Positions 46,893 to 58,638 of a stretch of DNA of 64,000 nucleotides are shown here, in pieces. The notes beneath the pieces are model-generated. The model was not told where the DNA came from. It worked only from the letters and a program-made list of their open reading frames with translations, and searched no databases. Position 1 is the first letter of the stretch, and each line of letters opens with the position of its first letter. This DNA comes from Diphasiastrum complanatum (lineage: Eukaryota > Streptophyta > Lycopodiopsida > Lycopodiales > Lycopodiaceae). The stretch lies in NCBI GenBank assembly GCA_029204225.1, contig CM055097.1, positions 32,082,802-32,146,801 on the forward strand. Direction: 5' to 3'. The translations under genes were made by a program, and so were the position numbers.

Positions 46893-47740
46893 GATCATCT
46901 AAGAGGATAGATCTTGATAATGTTTTGTATGTTCCATCCATTACAAAAAACTTGCTTAGTGTTGGTCAATTAATGGACAATGGACTAGATGTACATTTCA
47001 AGAATGGAGTGTGTTCCATCTTGAAAAATGATAAGTGCATAGCTAGTGGCATTAAGCAAGGAAGGCTCTTTAAGTTGGATGCTAATGTGGCTATTGAAAG
47101 TGTGAATATGGTTAGGGAGGAGTTGACTCAAGTGGAGCTTTGGCACAAAAGATTGGGCCATCCTAATCTTCAATCAATGTAATCCATGGCATCAAAGGAG
47201 CTAGATCTTGGCCTACCAAAAGCTTTCAAGAAGTGTGGCAAAGTGTGTGAGGCATGTGGCCTTGCAAAGTCACACAAGACTTCCTACAAGAGATCTTTAA
47301 CAAGATCTACCTCACCTTTAGATCTTATCCATTCGGATGTACATACTTTTTCTCATGAAAGTAATGGAGGTGCTTTAATGTATGTGACTTTTATAGAGGA
47401 TTGTACTAGATACACTTGGATTGAATTATTGCCTAAGAAAAGCCTTTATATGAAGCTTTTGAAAAGTTTAAGTCTCTAGTGGAAAAGCAACTTAGTTCTT
47501 GCATTAAAGTTCTAAGATGTGATAATGGAGGAGAGTATATCTCCAACAAGATGAGAGACTTTTGTGAGATCAATGGCATTAAGAGAGAACTCAATTGTCC
47601 TTACACCCCCCAACAAAATGGGGTGGCCGAGAGGAAAAATAGGAGTCTTTATGAATGTGCGAAGTCTTTAAGACTTGATGCATCTCTACCCATCACTTTT
47701 TTGGGGGAGGCCATAACTTGTGCTAATTACTTATGATGTA
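46893..47740 (+). pseudogene. Copia element E: pre-integrase and integrase
   Basis: Overlaps the end of the previous frame. The pre-integrase segment reads NVLYVPSITKNLLSVGQLMD and ELWHKRLGHPNLQSM (His pair of the HHCC domain). After a stop at 47180, CGKVCEACGLAKSHK supplies the Cys pair. The core shows LDLIHSDVHTFSH (first Asp), KVLRCDNGGEYISNK (second Asp) and PQQNGVAERKNRSL (Glu), so all three catalytic residues are present across two breaks. A stop at 47734 ends the clean part. Better preserved than any other integrase in the window. Confidence 0.9.
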
Positions 47741-47787
47741 ATAGGCTTCCTACTAGTGCTATTGGTGGGATCTCACCATTTCAAGCT

Positions 47788-49057
47788 TTGTTTGGCAATA
47801 AGCCCCATGTAAAAGATTTTAAAGTGTTTGGATGTATATGTTATGTCCACATTTCTTTGGAAACAAGAAGGAAAGAAGATGCAACTTCCTTCAAAGGAAT
47901 ATTTGTAGGCTATAGTGAAAATAACAAAGGATATAGGATATTTGATCCTATTTCAAAGAAAGTAAAAGTTAGCAAGGATGTCTTGTTTGATGAATCTCAA
48001 AGCTACAAGTTGTCTCCAAATGCATCTAATCTCTTAGGTGATGAAGATCTTGCAACACCCGAGGAGGAGCCTCTTGAAAATGATCTTTTGGAAGATCAAA
48101 ATCAAGTGCCAAAGGAGCCGAGAAGATCCACAAGGAGCAAGGCCGAGCCTTCAAGGCTCACATACTTTGATAAAGGGAAGCAAAGGGAAGACACATCTCC
48201 TTCTACCTCTTACTCTTTTCTAACCACAATGCGTGAAGAGCCATCATGTTATGAAGATGCAAATAGATCACAAGTTTGGAGAGATGCAATAAGTAGAGTT
48301 TGATGCTTTGATAGATAATCAAACTTGGAATCTTGTACACCTTCCATATGGGAAGAAGCCACTTGCATGTAAGTGGATCTATAGATTGAAGTACAATCAA
48401 GATGGATCTATACGTAAGTACAAAGCTAGATTGGTTGCTAAGGGGTTTCTTCAAACTAAAGGCATAGATTATGAAGAAACATTTGCTCCTATAGCAAAAC
48501 TTGTAACAATTAGATTGATCATTTGTATTGCTACTTTATTCAAGTGGAATCTCTATCAAATGGATGTGACAAATGCTTTCTTGAATGTCTACTTGGAGGA
48601 GGAAATATACATGTTGCAACCCGAGGGCTTCATCAAGGATGGTGAGGAGGACAAGGTTTGCCACTTAAGGAAGAGCCTATATGGCTTGAAGCAAGCACCT
48701 AGATCTTGGTACTCTAGGTTGCATGATTTTCTCTACTCTCTTGGCTTTGTGATTAGCTCTTATGGGCCTTCTTTGTACATCAAATGTAATGATAGAAAGA
48801 TCATCATTTTAGTAATTTATGCTGATGATATCATATTGACAGGAAATGATGGTGAAGGCATAAGAAATGTTAAAGTTTCCTTGTCTAGTGAATTCAAGAT
48901 GGTAGATCTAGGACTTCTTACGTTCATACTTGGAATAGAAGTTACTAGAGGTAGTGATTTTACTTTTATAAGTCAATCAAAGTATGCTACTTCCATTCTT
49001 AAAAGGTTTGGCATGAAAGATTGTAAAGGGATTGACACCCCTATGGAGCAAGCTTAA
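47788..49057 (+). pseudogene. Copia element E: post-integrase and reverse transcriptase
   Basis: 47788-48303 is the region after integrase: FKVFGCICYVHISLETRRK and SFKGIFVGYSENNKGYRIFD, then an acidic linker. A shift at about 48303 leads to RT: NQTWNLVHLPYGKKPLACKW, KARLVAKGFLQTKGIDYEET, QMDVTNAFLNVYLEEEIYML, SLYGLKQAPRSWYSRLHDFL, and the catalytic box VIYADDIILTGN (YADD) near 48820. It continues as LGLLTFILGIEVTRGSDFTF. The frame is open for 249 codons, so the RT core itself is intact; the surrounding frameshifts prevent a polyprotein. Confidence 0.92.
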
Positions 49058-49713
49058 TGATTGTGATGAAGCATCCTTTGAGGACATCACACTCTTTAGG
49101 AAGTTAATAGGCTCCTTAATCTATTTAACAACCACTAGACCAGATTTGAGTTATAGTGTAAGCAAGTTAAGTCAACATATGCAAGGTCCTTTGATGCATC
49201 ATTGGAATAGTGCCAAGAGAGTGCTTAGATATGTCTCTTCTACTAGATTTTTTGGCATTCTCTATCAAGGATCTAACTTGTACTTGAGAGCATTTTCGGA
49301 TTCAGATTTTGCAAGAGACAAGATGGATAGAAGATCCATAAGTGCATTTGTCACTTTTCTTTGTGGAGGAGTGATATTTTGGCTTTCAAAAAAACAAGAT
49401 ACAATTTCTCTTTCCTCTTGTGAAGCCGAGTACAAGGCATTGACTTCAACAACCAAAGAACTCCTATGGCTAAGAAGACTTTTGGTGGAGCTTCAAGTGC
49501 TAAAGGCCGAGGAGGTCCTTTGCATCTATTGTGACAATCAAGCTTCTCAACAAATTGCTACCAATCCGATCTTCCATGCTCTACAAAGCATATTGAGATA
49601 GATCATCACTTTGTGAGGGAGAAGGTGCAATCCAAGAAGGTTCAACTTCATCATGTGCCTTCATCTGAGTGCATAGCTGATATCTTAACCAAACCTTTGG
49701 CTAAGAGTGATTA
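49032..49713 (+). pseudogene. Copia element E: RNase H and polyprotein end
   Basis: Reads RKLIGSLIYLTTTRPDLSYS, then RNase H: LRAFSDSDFARDKMDRRSIS (catalytic Asp), LSSCEAEYKALTSTTKELLW (Glu) and IYCDNQASQQIATNP (Asp). A frameshift near 49590 is followed by the usual end KHIEIDHHFVREKV and ADILTKPLAKSD with a stop at 49711. The sequence next to this stop is a minus-strand gag, so the polypurine tract and 3' LTR are missing. Confidence 0.9.
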
Positions 49714-49906
49714 AGCCAAACACCTTGCCATCTCGTTGCCTCCATTTGGTGATGCTAGCTGCATCAGCCTTTGGTGTGATTTCAGTACCATCAAATATGT
49801 CCCACAGTACTTTGGCTAGTAGAACGACTTTCATCTTAAACTTCTAGAGATGGTAGTTCTCTCCATCGAGTTTGTCGACTAGAGAGGAACTAGAAGTAGA
49901 ATCCAT
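49714..49906 (-). pseudogene. Copia gag N-terminus, minus strand
   Basis: Starts on the minus strand at 49906: MDSTSSSSLVDKLDGENYHL, a stop, then KFKMKVVLLAKVLWDIFDGT and ADAASITKWRQRDGKVFGL. This is the copia gag start domain of a third family, cut exactly where element E ends. Only about 64 codons remain. Confidence 0.75.
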
Positions 49907-50480
49907 TTTGGTATTGTAGCTATATCGTTGGTAGAAACAACAATAGCGGAATACTGTTGGCTGTGCACTTGTTGATATGAGGTCTCGGTAGAAACAAGAC
50001 TAATAACCCACAATGAATATGCAGATTACTGAGCCACCCAAAAACGATGTCCTAGATTACCTTATTACTTGACTAGCTTCAGAGAAACACACAATTTTGA
50101 TCAAATCTCTTAAGATCCAAATGAATGGATGCCACTAGGCACCTCTATATATTATTAAAGATCAGATTCAAACTCTAAAAAGGTGCATCAACAACCTTTG
50201 GGGCTTACTCATCTCAATCTCACTTGTAGCTTTTTCCAACAAGTGGTCAATTGGTCTCTATGGATCAAAAACAAATTTGGTACACTAAATCAAAGTGGAT
50301 GCTTCTCACACGTGGTTTGAGAACTCCACACAACAAAAGGTACCTATTGATTCTAAAAATCATCCAAAAATAGCTTTCATTGAGCAATTTGAATCTATGA
50401 ACCAATGGAGATCCCATCACACTCTCTAATCTTGATTTTTTCACTCAAAACTTTGATTGGAATGATCTACCTTCAAGCAT
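49907..50480 (-). repeat. LTR-like and leader sequence of the minus-strand gag
   Basis: Upstream (to the right) of the gag on the minus strand. Near 49925-49940 it has GCTACAATACC, a possible worn PBS. A TATATA box lies near 50148 (minus strand). No coding. Confidence 0.35.
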
Positions 50481-51270
50481 GCATGGATCTAGCTATGATA
50501 CCTTGTTAAAAATGTGTTTTTAGTACCTTTACTAGATCCATCATAACTTACATGCATGAGAGTTTGCACACTACCAAATCTATCATGATCAACTCAAATT
50601 TTGATAGGTATCAACCAAGATTTGGATCTAGGCACGAGCTCTTGTACACAACAAGTAATCATCCATCAAAGACAAGCCATTTCCATGCACATCCATGAAA
50701 AAACTAAGTTTTACTTAAGATTTTAGAGACATACAAGCATCCTACTCTCGGATAGAGAGAGAAAAACCAAGAGCCCTTGGTAGAAAGAGAATGCAACAAG
50801 AAAATCTGACTCAAAACAATTCTATTTCTCAAAAGTGTTCAAAGTACAATGAGAGTCCACATCCATATAGTGGTAGCTCGATTTCCTACTCAATTAAGCA
50901 TGTGGTGATCTCTAAAAATGATTGGATCCATGACTTACACCTCATAATTTGATTGGACCTCACAAGCCAATAGAATGAGGATTTTGGCTTATGCTGCACT
51001 ACTAGAAATTTTGTACTCCTACAATCTAGGACATGTGTCAACACCTCTGATGGATGTCTATCATGCATTTGATTTGTATAAGTCATGAGGAGATCAAGGC
51101 CCAACCTTATAATGACACTTGGCATGATTCTACTTGACTAGCTTTTGCCTACTTTCACATTGCTTTGTAAAACAAGCTAGCCTAAGGCATGAATTAGCTA
51201 ATGCAAATAGTCCTACTACTCACACATGGGAACATGCTCCACACATGTGTGATTTACATATGTGCATGAA
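50481..51270 (-). repeat. LTR with adjoining PBS, minus strand
   Basis: On the minus strand an LTR end …ACATTTTTAACA is followed by AGGTATCATAGC (PBS-like, near 50492-50503). The LTR extends right and shares the GAGAGTTTGCACACTAC part with 40234-40360. Right end uncertain. Confidence 0.5.
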
Positions 51271-51879
51271 AATGAAAACTAATGAAGCTAAATTTTGCAT
51301 AATTTTCACCTTTATGAATGTAAAGAGTAAAAAATAGATTTTAGTTGTGTCTAATGGTAATCTTGCTCAGAGTACGAGTGAAATCAAATTTTCCAACCTA
51401 GAGGCTTCAATGTATTTACTTGACAGTGAATTATATGAACTTGTGAGAAATTGTCAAAAATTGGCAAATCTAGCTTGATTTAAACTATGTAAATTTGTAC
51501 GTAGGTGGGTCCCACACATGTGAATACATTTTGCCACATGTGCAGGCTACACTAGATAGGTTAGATATCATTCATATGGGTTACTTAGGTTTGTTTGATA
51601 ATAAATTTTAGGGCCAAATTCCTTGAAATCCACCAACTTGGCAAAACTCTAGGGTTAGGTAAGATTGACAAATTAGAGGAAAAATAGTCAATCATCTTCC
51701 TTATCAGATGCTAGATTTTCACCTAACTTGAGAGGAGAAGAGCCCTATGTTAAATTATTTTCCTTTTTAATAATCGACTAATCGGTTTTAATCCTCATCC
51801 ATTGTTTATTCAGTTCTGTGGATTTTCCCGTGTTTTTATACAATTTGTAGAATTACAAGTGTTTTTACACAATTTGCAG
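51271..51879. other. No gene
   Basis: AT-rich spacer with a few CACATGTG strings, probably worn LTR sequence. Confidence 0.35.
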
Positions 51880-53011
51880 AAATACACGGAGTTTGACAAC
51901 AGTGTCGCATTCTCTCTCTCTACAACCTTGACAATGTCGCCTGTCAGAAATTACAAGTAAAATTACAATGTCACATTTTTTTGCATTTTTGCGACACTGT
52001 TTCTTGTCAGGAATTACGTGTAAAAATGCAGTGTCACCTTTTTCGCATTTTTCGCCTATTAGGATGTACGAGCAAAAATGCAGAGTCGCATTTTTTGCAT
52101 TTTTCAAAGTGTCTCAAATGCTAAGGAAATGACTCTGGCAAAGTGTGGAGCTACTCCAATATTAAGGAAATGAAATTTTAGGACACTGTCGTATTTTTTG
52201 CAAAAGCCGACATTGTCACCTTTTCGTGACACTGTCGCATGTGGCAGTTTACGTTCATTTCTACAGAGTGACATGTTTAGTTCATTTATGCAGACAAACT
52301 AATTATGACCAATTTCACCGCTTATCAACAATCAGCTTCTGAGAAGGAACTGGATGTATGCTAGCAGACTCCAGCCAACTGGCAGTCGCATTTGACGACC
52401 TAATTACTTAGTATAAATTAGTTGTTCATACATCTCATCAATCAATGAATAATGTTGTGAATTGTGAAGGAGTTGAGTGTTATTACACGACGCTTCCTAC
52501 GCTCTCATCAAGCAGATCATTCACAATCAGAAAGTATTGTTGTTAGCTCTCTATCAAGCTTTCAAGCTTGATCTCTCTTGAGCATTCTAGCTCAATCTTT
52601 TAGAGATTATTTTAGAGTTGATATTGCACTACTGTTTATCAGCCTATTATCAGACTTATTCTCAGTTACTCAGAGACAACTTGAGAGTGCACGATTTCTA
52701 TCCCCTATTGTTTTGTGCTCATTAGCATCTAATCTTGTTTTTCTGAATCAATACTATTTCCTTATTGCGTTCAGTTTTGGTGTCAGAATGCATGCATCTC
52801 TGTATTGCTTTTGTAACTGATAGAAATTGTCCGAGAATTCAATACTTTATGTTTGGCTACGTAATCACTTAGTATCTAGTGATTTCAAAGTTAGTTGCTA
52901 AAGATTGAACGTGATTCCCATCACTACAACTTTGTTCAATTTTTGATAGGCGTAGTCATGCATTGGAAGTAGGAAGTTTCCGCATTACATTATCTCACCT
53001 ATTTCTGACAC
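51880..53011 (+). repeat. Solo or terminal LTR of the copia A family
   Basis: Ends TTTCTGACA near 53011 with no PBS after it. Shares the ATGTTTGGCTACGTAATCAC block with 19305-19330 and CGTAGTCATGCATTGG with 19390. TATA AGTATAAATTAG near 52410. The left part is full of TTTTTCGCATTTT / GACACTGTCGCA strings. Confidence 0.55.
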
Positions 53012-53099
53012 CCTATTGTACATACAATCGATTATTCCATAGTGAGGAGATAGAAATTTTGGAGCACATTGGCAATCTTGAGGTTTCTATTCACAAGAT

Positions 53100-53535
53100 C
53101 CAAACACATCAATAATTGTAATTAAAAAATTTGCATCTGCTAGAGATAACGTTTGCATTGGGCCACATATATCAGAATGTACAACATCTAGCAAACCTTT
53201 AAATATGTGCTCATGATTTGATCTATTTGGTATTCTAGTCTATTTACCTATGATACAACTTTGATAGACTAGTAGATCAACTTTCTTATATGTGTAGTTG
53301 AGATCAGATACTAGAGATTTTCTAGACATATTCAAAATAGATTCATGATTTAAGTGCCCAAGCATGAATTGTTTATTAATAAGAACATTTCGAATTCTAC
53401 TGTATGTCCTAGATATGTAATTTTGCTAGTAGATAGCAAATTTGTAGAAAGATTAAATACATGAAGAACTTTAGATTCTAGTTTGAACTGACCATTCAGG
53501 AAGTTCAATTTAATAATCCTTTCACTTTGTTTACA
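53100..53535 (-). pseudogene. Copia pre-integrase/integrase fragment, minus strand
   Basis: On the minus strand 53530 downward reads KLNFLNGQFKLESKVLHVFN and LSTNLLSTSKITYLGHTVEF, the pre-integrase segment also seen in element A. Integrase follows from about 53230: GLLDVVHSDICGPMQTLSLA and DANFLITIID (first catalytic Asp). Ends near 53100. Several stops between. Confidence 0.7.
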
Positions 53536-54245
53536 TGTGAGTTATTATAACCAGTTGAAAAAAACTGGGAATTGTGAGTGAAGCAAAACTATAGTATGAG
53601 CAACTTAAGATTTTGAAGAAGAAGGTTTTACTCGTATACACAAAGTAGAAGTTTATGAAAAAGTTAGACAACATGGTGAAATACTTGAAGAAAAAATAAA
53701 TTTTCAAATACTGATGTACAAATGATATAGAAAACAACCAATGAATTTGTGGATGCAATTCAAAGTGCATGAGTGTTGATCATATAACAAATTATATGGT
53801 AAGATTTTGATTTTACACTACGATAGACAAATATGTGCAATTAAATTAGATACTTTTGGTACTGATTTAGGTTATGTTTTTATGACATGCAACACATATT
53901 ACGACATCATTTGACATTCTTTGCAAGAAATAGTGGAAGTCTTAGCATATGGCCATCGCAAGGAATGGAAAAATCTTATTGGCAAGCAAGAGCGACATTT
54001 CATAAAAGTACACAACATGGCGGGACTGGCACAAAAAACAGCTATATACTGCAACTTTTCCAATGGTTTTATAGAAGAATCCAAATTCGTCATAATACAA
54101 AATCGACGGATTATAAAAAATTTCAAAAATCATGCAAATTTATACAAGCCAGTAGGCTATAGACACACAATAAAATTTTTTATATTGAATAAAAATATTT
54201 ACAAAGTACAATTCAGTAGTATCTAATCTGCTTCCAATATTTTCT
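53536..54245. other. No recognised gene
   Basis: Overlapping short open frames on both strands around 53890-54230 lack protein character I can identify. They are probably chance frames or the worn upstream part of the minus-strand copia fragment. Confidence 0.3.
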
Positions 54246-54741
54246 CTAATGAAAGTTGCAACTTAGAATCATGCAACAATTTTCTTCGTATGGATCCAAT
54301 AGCTCATAGTTTTCATGCTTACTCAGATCAATGTAAGCAGCATACAATGCAAAATGAGATGATCTGAGCATGGAATTCACTGGTCCATATCCTAAAATTT
54401 TAACCGCAATAGTTTTCTTTACAAAAATTATTTTATGCACTTTATTGAAATTATGTCCTCCAAGAAAATGAGACAGTGCCTTGATTGCCATAATCATAGT
54501 TTCACCATGTTGATGAAACTTTGAATGGGCAACACTTATCTCATTATTCTTGAAGGACTTCAGATAGTGTCCGAGTGCATGATCTCTTGAAAATTCTCCA
54601 GTAGAAGATCTATGCCCTCCTCGACGAATTGCGAAATCATCAAGAAAAATTGTTTCCTGAAATGATAAAAAACAAAGTAAGCTCCAGTATATAGTTTGAC
54701 ATAACAAATCTACTACTACTTGATAAGATACAAAAACTTAC
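54246..54741 (-). pseudogene. Possible spliced terminal exon, unknown product
   Basis: On the minus strand the exon would run 54656 to a stop at about 54246. It is preceded by a good splice acceptor (TTTGTTTTTTATCATTTCAG, cut after 54657) and, 85 bases upstream, by a GTAAGT donor at 54741. The exon frame ETIFLDDFAIRRGGHRSSTG continues through GETMIMAIKALSHFLGGHNF to SHFALYAAYIDLSKHENYEL. No domain is recognised, and it has no retroelement motif. It could be a host-gene exon, a captured gene piece, or chance. The donor exon upstream is not clear, and a different phase would read into an early stop. Confidence 0.3.
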
Positions 54742-54744
54742 GCA

Positions 54745-55884
54745 TTCGGCTTTACCATGAAATTAGCATTTAGAACAAGTCTATAGAAAAGAAATATGTT
54801 TTTCAACAGCTTCGGCTTTTTCGTATTTTCCTGAAATGTGACACTTGCATGGTTCAAAAGTTTAACTTGTGCAGTTCAAAAGTTTAACTGTTTTTAACAC
54901 CTTCGGCTTTTTCGCATTTTCCTGAAGAGAGAGAAAATTCTCGAAGGTCATCTATTTTTCATGTTGAACTGTTTCAAAGACACCTTCACCTTTTTAAGGG
55001 CACCTTCGCCTTCTTTGCAAAATCTCAAAGAGAGAGAAAAATGTTGAAGGCCGTCTATTTTGAACGAGGAACGTTCCTAGTCACTTCTCGAAATTTGCAA
55101 AGTGAGAGAAAACCACTTAACGTAAAATGCGAAGTGAGAGAATTAGCGACGTCCTCGTCCGTGTCAACGATGCTAAATTGTTGACAGTATACACTATGTA
55201 TAGTTGTCACAAAAGCCATATACTTTCAAGTACAACGACTTTCCTAATTAGGTGACAAGCATTGAATGTAATTAATACACAGATGAAATCTATAAATAGA
55301 TCATCCGAGCACAAATTAGTGGTTCCTCTGTCCATGAGACATATTTGAGCATCCCAATTATGTTGTCATTGTTTGGTGTAATTGTTATTTTGTATTGTGC
55401 TTCAGTGTAATATAACAGCAGCTTGCTTTTATCTGTGTACAACGTAGATGAATGCTTGTTGTGATTGAATGCACTTTCATTGCTGTTTGATCGCGCTTGT
55501 TTACTCACTCTGATTAGAACACGGACGTCTAAGACTCCTCAGTTTCTGATAAGACGATGGCTGTCTTTGACGCCTGAGGAACTCGCGTTATCATACTGCT
55601 CTTTCATTCATTTTAGAACTATACTTCACGTTAAATCTGATTTCAGTAGTACCACATACAAACCATCTCTAATCTCTTCAGTGGACTGTACTCTTGTTTT
55701 AGAATTTGAATCAATTTTTAAGATCTTGTTGGGCAATTTGAACACTTAAAGCTGTGATTGCATTTAGCATAAGCTGTCTATTAGACTGTTTTTGCACCTA
55801 GCAGCCGATTAGAATAGGAGAGTTGTTCCGCAATATTCCTGCTCTCTTCTCCGTTCATGTTCTTCTATCTCCCTTGCCCCATCA
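54745..55884 (+). repeat. LTR of copia family B, plus orientation
   Basis: R-U5 part 55259-55884 is the inverted counterpart of 60320-60937. Contains TATAAATAG near 55291. Ends CCCCATCA at 55884 with no PBS. U3 part has repeats of CGGCTTTTTCGCATTTTCCT. Confidence 0.6.
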
Positions 55885-56334
55885 AGATCAACTCAATAGA
55901 CACAAAAAATCATACATTCATCAAGCATGAATTCTAATTGCAAGAGCAAAATTGCCAAAATCACCATCAATCTTAGTTTCCAAGAAAGCGTATGTACAAA
56001 TGAGCTCCAAATCCATATTATGTGAGCTCAGATCTAAGATTAGGTCTTAGTGCCCTTAGCGTAGACCCTAACCCTAGCAATTAATGTCTTGGATCAAGCA
56101 AATTAGGTTCAAGATGTCTCGAGTTAGGTGGATCATCTTGGGAGGTGGCCAACCTCATCCAAATCCCTATAATCTATGAGTATGATTTGTGGCCTTGACA
56201 TGAACACACTTAATGGCCATGAATGGTGACTTTATTTATCATAATCTACTCTTAATTATCATACACATGTGGGAAACACTTGGCTATCCATCACGATGCC
56301 ATGTTGCATAGATCTAGGTGCTAGATTTTTAACA
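55885..56334 (-). repeat. Probable 3' LTR of copia element C, minus strand
   Basis: On the minus strand starts TGTTAAAAATCTAGCACC at 56334, after the purine string AAGGAGTGTGAAAA, and resembles the start of the LTR at 59366-60059 (TGTTACAAATATTATACC). The left end meets the family B LTR. Confidence 0.4.
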
Positions 56335-56602
<268 letters not shown>

Positions 56603-56689
56603 ATTGACATTCTCTCTCGAGTTTTTCCATCGTCACCCTAAAATTCACACCATGATCTCCAATCTATTTCATGTCAACAAATTCTCTCT

Positions 56690-56925
56690 CTTGAAAAACC
56701 TATTTTGATACTAGGCATGTCTCCCACGGTTGGAAACTTTCTAATTTGTTGTCACACTTGATGAGAAGGATGTCTTCAAATCTGATCACTTTAAACTCCA
56801 CCAATAGCCTCTTGATCCATAAGATATCCTTTGTAGTGGATGTGAACACCTTGTGAGTCAGCCTTGGTTGAAGAGAGAGACACAATTTTTTGCTTCTTTG
56901 AGAGCCATGAAATGACTCCATCTTG
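56690..56925 (-). pseudogene. Copia RNase H fragment, minus strand
   Basis: Reads SFHGSQRSKKLCLSLQPRLT, then KVFTSTTKDILWIKRLLVEF and LLIKCDN, a worn copy of the copia RNase H block …SLSSCEAEYKALTSTTKELLW…. The catalytic Glu region is altered. It probably belongs to element C, as do the gag at 57620-58638 and the end at 56335. Confidence 0.65.
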
Positions 56926-56949
56926 CCACGTTTGATTCTACTTAATTCT

Positions 56950-57620
56950 AACTGTAAAATTATCAGAATTAGTGAGATTAATTATGTTGACAAACATAAC
57001 AGAGTGAGTATTGATGTAGAAAGTATTTGATAGCTCATACAAAACTGTAAGAGAACCTAATCAAATTACAATAGAATAGAGAAGTATTCATTCATTGGCA
57101 ACTGTCGAATCAACTATCAATGATCAAGATGCAATCATGAAATTGTTATCAAGTCTGCCACCTACATATGAAAATTGCGTGATGATCATAACGACACACT
57201 CAGATTTAACTCTCTCCACAGTAATCGCTACATTTCCATAGGAAGACAATCGAAGAAGCATAGATAGCTCTTCGAATTTGGCATTGCATGCTCTATATGT
57301 AAACAAAGGCTCTAAACGTCAGAAGAAAAAAGACTCAAAACAATTTGTATCAAATCAAAAGCTAACATAGTCAAGAACAATTATCAAATCCACAATTGAA
57401 GAAGCCTATGTTTTGTAAGTATTGCAAACACACTAATCATGAGATTCAGGATTGGAGATATTGAAAGCAAAGAATGCCAACAACAAACAACCAGATTAAG
57501 AGGCTAATCATGTAGTTGTAGTAACATCTCAATCCCCCATTCAAGACATGGATGAAGGAGCGTTTATGATCAAAGATCAAAAAGCACAAAAGTCGATAAT
57601 GCTTGGTTTCCCAATTTTGG
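56950..57620 (+). pseudogene. Copia A-family gag fragment, plus strand
   Basis: Reads STINDQDAIMKLLSSLPPTY, ENCVMIITTHSDLTLSTVIA and NLALHALYVNKGSKRQKKK, closely like element A's SDLSLTRIITMLLQEDNQ and …QALYVNKGSKRQKQK… at 20193-20400. It then degrades through a knuckle region near 57410 and …DMDEGAFMIKDQK… near 57550. It lies between two halves of the minus-strand element C, so it is a separate insertion or joined fragment. Confidence 0.72.
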
Positions 57621-58638
57621 AACCACTCAACACATGACCACTCCTTTGAACAACACATATGTGAAGAAGCTCCACTATCTATGTACCAAGCTCCATCTTT
57701 CTTGAAAGGTGATGAAGAAAAACTGGACACCATAAGTGATCCTTCTCCATCACTTGCAATAGAATTTTCTTCAATCTCTTTGGAGAGATTAGCTTGCTTG
57801 AGTTGGTTTTTCTTCTTAAAGTAATTAGAGGCATAGTGCCCCTTCTTGCCACAGAAGAAACACTTCACTTTCTTCTTTTTGGTCTTTGAAGTAGAAGGAT
57901 GAGATGAATCATTCCCTTCACCATCTTTGTCTCGATCTTTGGCTTTGTCTTTGTTGGATGCTTGAGAGAACTGATTCTTACTCCTTCCTTTATGCTTGTA
58001 TTTGACAAAGTGGGCTTTGTCACTTCCACCATGCTCGAGTTTTTTCATCCTGGAAAGTTTATAGCTTTGCCTAGATTCTTCAGAAATAAAAATTCCTTGG
58101 AGAGTTTCTAGATTAGGCAGCTCCTCCTTAATGGCAAAAGACTGAACAAGATTATCATAGTCATCTCTCAAGCCATTTAAAATGACTGGAACTAGCTCTT
58201 CTTGGTTAATAGAAACACCAACACAAGAAAGTTGTCTCTATGTAAATCTTTAACTCTCAGAACATAGTTTGATGCAATCTCTTCACTTCTTTGAAAACTT
58301 TGGAAAATCTGATTCCTAAGAGTGAGTATTCTAGAAGTATTCTTTGCTTCATAGATGGACTTAAGTGCATCCCAAGCTTCTTTGGCTGTAGTGCAAGGTC
58401 CTATCTCTCTCAGAATTTCATTAGATACATTCATCTTAATGAAATGTAGAGCCATTCTAGCTCTCTTCCTATACTTAGGAATTTTAGCCTGTGCTTGAGG
58501 CTCCTCCTCAACACCAAGCACAATGTCCATAACATCCTGGAGTATCAAAATAGACTCCATTCTGAACTTCCAAATTGGGTAATTAGAAGTGTTTAGTCTT
58601 TCATTTGCTTCTAGAAGATATCCTCCCAGAGGTGACAT
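57621..58638 (-). pseudogene. Copia element C: gag and protease, minus strand
   Basis: Starts on the minus strand at 58638: MSPLGGYLLEANERLNTSNY, the copia gag start. …DIVLGVEEEPQAQAKIPKYR… and …TTAKEAWDALKSIYEAKN… follow. A frameshift near 58195 moves to VILNGLRDDYDNLVQSFAIK. The zinc knuckle near 57850 reads CFFCGKKGHYASNY, where the last Cys has become Tyr. The protease motif WYIDSGASSHM lies near 57650. The reading stops at the junction with the plus-strand fragment at 57620. It is related to element E. Confidence 0.85.

Noticed and set aside
53887-54226. Overlapping ORFs on both strands
   Set aside because: Mutually overlapping in several frames with no recognisable domain.
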